Below, piece after piece: positions 1 through 7,200 of a DNA stretch of 45,178 nt. Below the pieces are notes generated by a model, which did no database searches, had not been told where the DNA came from, and worked only from the letters and a program-made list of their open reading frames with translations. Source of the stretch: Saprospiraceae bacterium (GTDB lineage: Bacteria; Bacteroidota; Bacteroidia; Chitinophagales; Saprospiraceae); NCBI GenBank assembly GCA_016787345.1, contig JAEUUU010000154.1, forward strand, positions 1 to 45,178, written 5' to 3'. Positions within the stretch are counted from its first letter, which is position 1. Every line of letters begins with the position of its first letter. Position numbers and translations under genes: made by a program.

Positions 1-1
1 C

Positions 2-667
2 GCCACGCAGGTAGCCGAAGACCGCACGGCCGGCACGCTGCTGGTGGACGTAGAAGACCGCGATGTGAAAGCAGGCGAAACCTTCGAAGTGACGTTCCGC
101 ACGGCCGAGCAAGTACAAGGCTTCCAGTTCACGATGAACCTGGCAGGTCTGAAAGTCGAAGAGATCGTGAAGAGCGATAAAGTGAGCGCCGACAACTTCG
201 GTGTGTTCGCTGACGCGCTGACGACGTCGATCGACGGCGCCGAAGAGTTCACGGTGCGCTTCCGCGCTGAGAAAGGTGGCAAGTTGAGCGAAATGCTGCA
301 ACTCAGCAGCCGTATCACCTTCGCCGAGGCTTACAACATGAACAATGAATCGATGGAAGTAGCGCTGCGCTTCAACAACGGCGATACGCAGACGATCGTA
401 GGTGTAGGCTTCGAACTGTACCAGAACCAGCCGAACCCGTGGGTAGGCCGCACGATGGTGGGCTTCCACCTGCCGGCTGACGCCACGGCCACGCTGACGG
501 TATACGACGAAACGGGCCGCGTGCTGTTCACACAGAAAGGCGACTTCGCAAAAGGCTACAACGCCATCTTGCTGGATCGCGCAGTGTTGAACACCTCGGG
601 TCTGTTGTACTACAAGCTGGAAACGGCGACCGACAGCGCAACGAAGAAGATGATTCAGACGAAATAA
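2..667 (+). CDS. C-terminal end of a large secreted protein (cohesin-like domain plus T9SS type A sorting domain), 5' truncated
   Basis: The reading frame is open from position 2, so the gene starts before the window; the first internal ATG at 44 is not the real start. The visible 221 residues align end to end with the last ~220 residues of the 1,970-aa protein at 4280-10192. A roughly 120-residue beta-rich domain comes first, with the cohesin-like signature DVKAGETFEV followed by VQGFQFTMNL. Next is a Por-type C-terminal sorting domain: FELYQNQPNPW, then YDETGRVLF, ending in KKMIQTK. Proteins with this tail are exported across the outer membrane by the T9SS and anchored to or released from the surface (family knowledge). 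The rest of the protein is unseen, so its specific role cannot be given. A strong terminator follows at 704-742. Confidence 0.9.
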   Translation, partial: ATQVAEDRTAGTLLVDVEDRDVKAGETFEVTFRTAEQVQGFQFTMNLAGLKVEEIVKSDKVSADNFGVFADALTTSIDGAEEFTVRFRAEKGGKLSEMLQLSSRITFAEAYNMNNESMEVALRFNNGDTQTIVGVGFELYQNQPNPWVGRTMVGFHLPADATATLTVYDETGRVLFTQKGDFAKGYNAILLDRAVLNTSGLLYYKLETATDSATKKMIQTK

Positions 668-1156
668 CAGGCTTGCCTGTTCCTTTTGAGATGTAGACAT
701 TGACGAGGGTCGCCTCCATACAGGGGCGGCTCTCGTTTTTTTATGCCGAATGAAAGGATATTGAAAGTCCCGCCGATAAAAATAAAAAAATATTTGACTG
801 TAAAAATTTGTAAACCAGCAGTATAAGTTTGGAAAATAGAATTTAATCGATATTGGGTTAAATTATGCGTAAATCGTTTTTTACATTTGACCCCGAAATT
901 CTTCCTTTGTATTTAATCCATTTAATCTCATGAACGAAGCCACTTTCGGTTACCCAGTGTCCCTGCTTTCTACAGACCTGTATTTTTAGTGGTCGTTTTC
1001 GCTCTCCCTAGTTCCAATTCCAGTTCCGATTTTTCAGCAGATTGAATCTGCAGCATACTGAGAATACTGTTGCACACGCACAGGTAGCGCGTTTATGGTT
1101 TATGCCTGAACAAACTACCAGGGTTCTTCACAGGTTATACAAATTTGGAACTGCGC
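668..1156. other. Intergenic region with terminator, AT-rich stretch and possible leader ORF
   Basis: This gap separates the T9SS protein from the helical protein gene. It holds the terminator at 704-742, then an AT-rich stretch at 775-920 that could contain a promoter: TAAGTTTG at 824-831 fits the Bacteroidota -7 consensus TAnnTTTG, but no TTG sits at the usual distance. The motif TTTAATCC is at 912-919, with a further TTTAATC at 921. A 19-codon ORF (930-989, MNEATFGYPVSL...) has no recognisable similarity and is probably chance or a leader. A 15-bp palindrome, GCAGATT-G-AATCTGC, lies at 1037-1051 and could be an operator. Nothing else is recognised. Confidence 0.5.
704..742 (+). terminator. 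Rho-independent terminator after the truncated T9SS gene
   Basis: The stem CGAGGGTCGCC (704-714) pairs with GGCGGCTCTCG (725-735), including two G-T wobbles, and is followed immediately by a run of seven T. It lies 36 bp after the stop codon at 665-667. Confidence 0.85.
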
Positions 1157-2689
1157 ATGAACGATTTAATCGAATTGGTCCAGTTATTCAATAAGACCAA
1201 ACTCAAAACAAATGGCTTGTTAAGCGTCGTTTTGGAGCCGGGCTCCAAGATGGAACAATTGTACGATGCCATTGCGCAGCGCAAGGTTTCGACAGACGAG
1301 GAAGCGAAAACGATGTTGTATGGCCAGGGGGAAGATTCCGGTACCCTGTCGAACCTCAAGTACAAACTCAAAGAGCGCCTGCTCGACTCGGTGTTCCTTC
1401 TTGATTATAAGGAAACCAACTACACCGTTCGCCAAAAAGCATTTCTGGATTGTTACAAACGCTGGGCGGCAGCAATGATTCTGCTGATCCGGAACGAAAA
1501 AATGAATGGTATCGATCAGCTGGAAAAACTGCTGCGTCATACCACCCGCTTCGAATTTACCGAATTGACGCTCGATATCCTCCGTGTTTTGCGGCTGCAG
1601 TACAGCACGGTCACCGGCGATTTCAAACGCTACGAGGCCGTGCGCGATCAGTATCGGCAGTATGAGACCATTTGGGTCATGGAAAGCCGTGCCGAAGAGT
1701 ATTACGCCGATCTGATGATCCAGTATACGAACAGCAAGTCGACCAAAGTCGGTATTTCGGATCAGGCCAGGATTTACTTCTCCGAACTGGAGCCTTTTAT
1801 GAAGGAGTGTTTTTCCTTCAAATTGCACATGTTTGGCCGGCTGATTCAGGTGATGATCTACAGTGCGGTCAACGATTATGAAAATACGGCGAAGCTCTGC
1901 GAAGAGGCGATCCGCTTCTTTGATGAAAAAGATTACGGCAGCGGCCTGCCTATGCAGGTGTTCTACTATAACCTGATTATCTGTTATCTGCAGTTGCGCG
2001 AGTTTGAAAAGGGTCAGCCCATTGTGGAGAAAACGCTCGCGCTCTTCGAGCCAGGGTCGTTCAACTGGTTCAAACTTCAGGAATTATTTTTCCAATTGTC
2101 GATGCACACGAAGCACTACGACGAGGCTTATGCGATTTACCGGCGCGTAACGGAGCATCCGAAGTTTGGCGGGCAATTGCAGCATATTCAGGAGATGTGG
2201 AAGATATTCAAGGCCTACGTCCTGTATTTGAGCAAAATTGGCAGGATTGAATCCGAAGAGGCCAAAAAAGAGGCTGCCAAATTCAAGGTGGGCAAATTTA
2301 TGAACGAGTTTTCCCTGTTCAACAAGGACAAGCGCGGCATGAACATTGCCATTTTGGTTATTCAGATCCTTTACACCATCGCCGAGCGCGATTATGAAGA
2401 ATCGATCGAGCGGATCGATGCTACGGAGAAATACTGCAGCCGCTGGCTCAAGGAAAAAGACACCTTCCGGAGCAACACCCTGATCAAAATGCTGCTTCAA
2501 ATGCCCATTGCCTATTTCCACAAGGAGGGCGTGGCGCGCAAAACGGCCAAACTGGCCAATTCGCTCCGTTCCGTCCCGCTCGAAGTAGCGCGGCAGACCC
2601 ACGAGATCGAGATCATACCCTACGAAGACCTGTGGGAGATGACCATGGATTCCCTCGAAATGAAAATTTACAAAGCCAAGGGGAAATAG
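1157..2689 (+). CDS. Helical (TPR-like) cytoplasmic protein of unknown function, copy A
   Basis: This is a 510-aa protein I cannot assign to a named family. It has no signal peptide, membrane segment or sorting tail, so it is probably cytoplasmic. The sequence is rich in Leu, Glu, Lys, Tyr and Phe and reads as all-helical, with TPR-like helix pairs in the middle (LQVFYYNL-like QVFYYNLIICYLQL, SFNWFKLQELFF, HYDEAYAIYRRV). It aligns along its whole length with the 503-aa protein at 17019-18530; shared landmarks are NGLL, DAIAQ, LEKLLRHT, FEFTEL, LRVLRL, KDKRGMNI and PYEDL near the C terminus. The ATG at 1157 is preferred over TTG at 1145 because the paralogue begins with the equivalent Met (MNDLIELV versus MQDLIELV). 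Both copies lie just upstream of a giant secreted-protein gene on the same strand, which suggests a linked but unknown job. A strong hairpin terminator follows at 2721-2759. Confidence 0.85.
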   Translation: MNDLIELVQLFNKTKLKTNGLLSVVLEPGSKMEQLYDAIAQRKVSTDEEAKTMLYGQGEDSGTLSNLKYKLKERLLDSVFLLDYKETNYTVRQKAFLDCYKRWAAAMILLIRNEKMNGIDQLEKLLRHTTRFEFTELTLDILRVLRLQYSTVTGDFKRYEAVRDQYRQYETIWVMESRAEEYYADLMIQYTNSKSTKVGISDQARIYFSELEPFMKECFSFKLHMFGRLIQVMIYSAVNDYENTAKLCEEAIRFFDEKDYGSGLPMQVFYYNLIICYLQLREFEKGQPIVEKTLALFEPGSFNWFKLQELFFQLSMHTKHYDEAYAIYRRVTEHPKFGGQLQHIQEMWKIFKAYVLYLSKIGRIESEEAKKEAAKFKVGKFMNEFSLFNKDKRGMNIAILVIQILYTIAERDYEESIERIDATEKYCSRWLKEKDTFRSNTLIKMLLQMPIAYFHKEGVARKTAKLANSLRSVPLEVARQTHEIEIIPYEDLWEMTMDSLEMKIYKAKGK

Positions 2690-3145
2690 CCCGAGGATTT
2701 ACCTTCAAATCATTTGCGTTCACGAGCCCGTTCCGGAGTTTTTCCGGGACGGGCTCGTGCGTTCAGGGCAATTTTTTTTCAAAAAAAAGGGTGCAAACAG
2801 CGGAGAAAACAGGCTGAAAAACGGGGCTTTTGGGGAGAGAACAGTGTGGAAATAGTCGCTCCTGCAAACACATCAAGTGTTTGAGATTCAATTAATTAAG
2901 TTTTTATGGTGGCTTTTTTTTCAGAAAAACCACCGGGAGACGAGGGCCTGCCATATGTCCTTAGACAGGGGTATGGAGCGGCTCACCTTTGACCTGTCAG
3001 TTCACAAAAAACAAAAAACGACAAGTCATGAAAAGTCTCCTGATCTCCACCGACAACATCACCGGACTCGACCTCATCGGCGCTTGATTTCGTCAGGCAA
3101 AAAAAGGGGTTGCCAAAATTTATTCATCTGTCAAAACATACCGAC
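2690..3145. other. Intergenic region with terminator and a 19-codon MKS leader-like ORF
   Basis: After the terminator at 2721-2759 there is an AT-rich stretch around 2870-2930 with a weak -7-like TAAGTTTT. A short ORF at 3028-3087 (MKSLLISTDNITGLDLIGA, stop) begins within TCATGAAAAGTC, a 12-mer that also starts a short ORF at 19294. It may be a leader peptide or the remains of a signal peptide. No conserved gene is recognised here. Confidence 0.4.
2721..2759 (+). terminator. Long hairpin, probable terminator of the helical protein gene
   Basis: The stem CACGAGCCCGTTCCGG pairs with CCGGGACGGGCTCGTG across a short T-rich loop; it is 16 bp with one G-T wobble. A run of eight T lies 13-14 bp further on, so this may be a non-classical terminator or an mRNA 3'-end stabiliser. 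It starts 31 bp after the stop codon. Confidence 0.7.
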
Positions 3146-3628
3146 ATGTATTCCACCTCCGCCACAGCATTACAACACGGGTTGCTCAAGCAGCAACGCC
3201 TGCTGGAATCGGCCCGATTGCCCGGGTTTGGGCATCACGCCGACAAATTCTACCGCTGCGAGGTGATTTTCGGAATGCCCAGCGCCGACTGTGCCGGCAC
3301 GGGAATCTGCAAAATCGTCGTCAATCGCGGAAGCAGTGGTCGTACGCAACAAATGAGAAAAGACTGCAAGCACACCGGGGCGATTTTCGCCCGCAGCGGG
3401 GAGACTGGGGAGTTTTCCATGCTGCTGTTTCCCGAACTGCTTTGCACCGAGCTCTATCGCCGGCACCTCCGGCAGGGCGTACTTGAACTGCACGAACCAT
3501 GCCGTTTGCCAAACGACCTGAGCGCCGCCCTCGATTTGCCTTTCCGGCAACTTGGAGCAGGCAGCTATGTCCTCGAAGTGCGACACGGCTATTACCAGAT
3601 AAAATTCAACCCATTAGCCGGCGCCTGA
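3146..3628 (+). CDS. Small conserved-looking hypothetical protein (160 aa)
   Basis: This encodes a 160-aa soluble protein without signal peptide or membrane segment. The start at ATG 3146 (MYSTSATALQHGLLK) is chosen over an upstream ATG at 3110 because the residues before it look non-native. Notable features are a Cys-containing block (FYRCEVIFGMPSADCAGTGI, then CKIVV) and a C-terminal block GSYVLEVRHGYYQIKF. From memory this resembles short Bacteroidota hypothetical proteins carrying a 'CxGTGxCKI' block, but I cannot verify that here. The block GTGICKI and the paired cysteines (C-x10-C-x5-C spacing) might bind metal; this is a guess. It stands alone between the helical protein gene and the large secreted-protein gene. 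Codon usage resembles neighbours, and competing frames look less protein-like. Confidence 0.6.
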   Translation: MYSTSATALQHGLLKQQRLLESARLPGFGHHADKFYRCEVIFGMPSADCAGTGICKIVVNRGSSGRTQQMRKDCKHTGAIFARSGETGEFSMLLFPELLCTELYRRHLRQGVLELHEPCRLPNDLSAALDLPFRQLGAGSYVLEVRHGYYQIKFNPLAGA

Positions 3629-4279
3629 CCGGCATTGTTCAACAGGCCGCAAAACGCGCTTGCCCTGGTGTAAACCGGGTGAAAACCGATGACTGGATGC
3701 TGAATGCAGCATCCGGCGAGCCATGATCGGTTTTTCACCAGCGTTCGGCCCGGGGAAAATGAGCGGCGCGGAAAGGGCTATAACACACCAGCGCGCCAAG
3801 CAGACCGACACTGAGAAAGATGAATATCCGATACCGACAAGAAACGTCCCGCTCCGATTGCCGAAGCGCTTTGCTGCTGCCTTTGTGCGCAGCACTGATG
3901 CGGCTGGCAAAATATGCCATTATCGGCCGGCTTTTACACAGGTTGTTAATCCCCTCAAAATGGGGCATAAGACATCAAAATGCTATAACGCCCCCACTTG
4001 TGCGGCCGGCCGGTTTGGCGAATTCCAGGAGACGACTGGTCCATTGTTTTTTCCGCTGCATGGAAGAACGCCTGCCGCTCAGGTATTTCCTGACCGGGCC
4101 CACCCGTGCGCCATCATAATCCAGGTGCTCAGGACGCATTTCCGTCCTGCCGACCCGAAAAGATGTCCCAAGTTTTCTTTTAATCCACGCTTCCCGGAAC
4201 CGCGCTGGTAGTGAGCCAGCCGGCGCGGTCTTCCGGGCCAAGTACCCCTCATTATCGCTCACTCTCTACAACTTTTACC
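3629..4279. other. Intergenic region with nested hairpin and TTAATCC motifs
   Basis: About 650 bp precede the 1,970-aa protein gene. Several overlapping short ORFs exist in all frames, but none has protein-like composition. The region holds the nested stem-loop at 3678-3739, and TTAATCC motifs near 3945 and 4179, the second about 100 bp before the start at 4280. No clear TAnnTTTG promoter was found. Its length suggests a long 5' leader or a lost gene. Confidence 0.4.
3678..3739. other. Nested inverted repeat / structured RNA candidate
   Basis: An outer stem GGTGAAAACCGAT (3678-3690) pairs with ATCGGTTTTTCACC (3726-3739), with one bulged T. Inside it is a perfect 8-bp hairpin, GGATGCTG-AATG-CAGCATCC (3695-3714). 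It starts 50 bp after the stop of the 160-aa gene. The T-rich 3' arm could make it a terminator, but the two-level structure is more elaborate than a usual terminator. Confidence 0.6.
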
Positions 4280-7200
4280 ATGACAAAGAACTTTGCAACT
4301 TCAACCGGATTCGCCCTGATGGCAGCCGTCACACTGACGGTTTTCGCCTGGGCGCGTGTCGCCAACCAGCCGGCCGAACAGCCTGCTGCCCAGGTCGAAA
4401 TGACCGCAACCGAACCTGAAAACACTGCAACCGATCGCCTGTTCGACTTTACCCAACCACTTGAATCAAACCTCGACGTTCTTCAACAACCCACCACGCC
4501 GCTGGTATACCAATCGCTGGCAGCCATGGCGCCTTCGGTAACCTGCCCGGGCAACATCACCGTCAACCTGGGTCCGGGCGAATGTACCGCCCCGGTCAGT
4601 TACGACGTGGATTGCGTCGGCGGATCGCCCACCGGCACTTCGGGCCAGGTATCGCACCCGATCGATTTCAATAACGGCAACGACGGCATCATGTTCGACG
4701 TGAAAAACCTGAGCGACGAACCGATGACCCTCACGGAATTCGGGCCCTCGCTCGACGCCGGCTCCTGGACGATGCAGGTGTACTACACCACCGTCGACAA
4801 TACATGGCAAGGCAATGAAATCAATCCGGCAGCCTGGACGCTGGCCGGAACGCAGGTTGTCAACTCGGCCACACCGTTCAACAGCACCGCCGTTCCGGGT
4901 TTCGGTATTACGATCCCCGCGGGCGCTTCGCGTGGTATTTACCTGACGGCCATTGCCGGCTCGCCGCTCAACTACACGGGCCTGGGCGTGGGTATTCAGC
5001 GTTCTTACGACGACGGCATGCTGCGCGTGTCCTCTACGCCGGGCGCCGGCAAGGCGTATTTCTTCGGTTCAACAATTTTGAACCGCGCTTACAACGGCTA
5101 CGTAAAATATACGACCCCGGCGCCGAAACAGCTGGCGGGTTTGCCCTCCGGTTCCGAATTTCCGATGGGTGTAACGACCAACGTTTTCCAATGCACCGAC
5201 GCCATGGGCGTTACGGCCACCTGCTCCTTTACGGTAACCGTGGTTGATTTCCCCAATCCGGTCAACTCGCTCATTTGCAACGACGTTGTGACGGTGGCCC
5301 TCGGCCCCGATTGCGAGTTCCAGCTGGGCGCCGACGACGTACTCGAAGGCGGCCCCTACAAATGCTACGACAATTATCTCGTACAGGTCGACCGCTTCCC
5401 GCCGTACGGCAACGGCCCCTGGCTGCCGGCAGTGTTCACCTCGAGTGATCTGAATAACTCCTATTTTATCCGCGTATACGACCCCAGCAGCGGCAATTTC
5501 TGCACTTCGGAGGTGAATGTGGTGGATAATTTTCCGCCTGAAATCGACTGTACGCCGACGCCGGTGTACGTGCCCTGCAATTTTGACCTGTCGCCGACCC
5601 ACGTCGAAGCGACGGAGATCATCCAGAAATTCACCGCATCCAACACGCCCCAGACCATCAACGACAACCAGACGAAGGAAATCCTCATCCCGGTAACCAC
5701 TGCAACCGGTGCGACCGCCGTGGATATCGATTTCCGCACCCGCGTCAACGGCAATCCGTTCAATGGCAACCTTGAAATTGAAATTGAAAGCCCCTCCGGC
5801 ACGGTAGTCAGGGTATGGGACCAGCAAGTGGGCTGCGCCGGCCAACCGCTTTTTGTACGTTTCGACGACGAACAACTCGTCGCATTCTCCTGCCCGGCCT
5901 ACACCAGTGATCAACGCTCGCGTATTCCGATCGGTATCGACCTGCTGTCCGATTTCGACGGCGAACCGGTCAATGGCATCTGGAAAGTGCGCTATCGCGA
6001 CGTGAACGGCGGCGGCGACGTGTGTGTGGCGACGATTGCCGAACTCTTTATTAAGTTCAATGCCACCTTCAGCACGGGTTTCCCGAATGGGCTGGTATTC
6101 CCGCAGCAAGTTTCGCAATTGAATGCCAATTCATTCAAAGTGCCGGCGCCCCTGCTCGACAATTGCAGCGACGTAACGCTTTCTTACATCGATAATTCGC
6201 AGCCGCAAACCTGCCAGTCGGGTCTGACTGCCATCGTGTACCGTACCTGGACGGCCAAGGACAAGAGCAACAACACGGCCACCTGCGTGCAGGAAATCCG
6301 CCTGGTACGCCCCTCGCTCGACGACGTGCAACTGCCGCCCAACTACGACGACATCGACGAACCTTCGTTCGATTGCGATACCGAATATCCGACCCCTGAA
6401 TGGGTGGAAAACCACGGCGGCCAGGGTTTCCCCTACGTGTACGGCGAACCGACCGGCTGTTCGATTGGCTGGACGTTTACCGACCTCGTCATCCCGGCTT
6501 GCGATGGTTCCTACACCGTAAAACGCCAGTGGGCTATTGTCGACAACTGCACCAGCCAGGTATTTGCCTACGACCAGATTATTCAGGTCAAAGACCTTGT
6601 GGCGCCGTATTTCGATTGCCCGGCCGATATTACGGTCACTACCAACCTGTACAATTGCTGCGCAACGACCAACCTCCCCGACATTATTATTGAAGACGGT
6701 TGCTCGCAGATCAAAAGCGTGAAGGCGACCATCATCATGTACGACCCGATCGGCTACGACACCGTGGCGGTTTACCAGGTCAATGGTTCGCTCAATACCT
6801 TCCCGAACAACAACCCGACCGACCCCGATACGCTGGGTGTGCTGGGCAATACGCCTTGCCTGACGCAGGGCATCCACGAGGTGATCTATGAAGTGATCGA
6901 TGATTGCGGCAACATCGGTACCTGCTCTTTCAGCCTGACTGTGCGCGACTACACGCCGCCCTCTGCCAACTGCCAGCAACTGACCACCGTGGCCATCGGT
7001 CCGGATGATCCGCTGGATTGCTACGACCCGAACAACGGCTGTGAATTCGGCGGTGTGGCCGTCGTGCCGGCTTCCGTGTTCAACTCCGGCTCCTACGACA
7101 ACTGCGGCAATATCAAACTGACCGTGCGCCGGGCACAGCCTTACAGCGAATGTATCCAGGATCTCGATCAGAGCGATTGCGCCTATTACGAAGGAAAATC

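Noticed and set aside
1145-1156. TTG start at 1145 for helical protein copy A
   Set aside because: The paralogue at 17019 begins at the position equivalent to ATG 1157.
3723-4211. Overlapping 95-160-codon ORFs before the 1,970-aa gene
   Set aside because: Several frames are open at once, composition is not protein-like, and no motif or signal is visible.
4211-4279. GTG start at 4211 for the 1,970-aa protein
   Set aside because: It would add 23 residues before the signal peptide; the ATG at 4280 puts the signal peptide at the N terminus.
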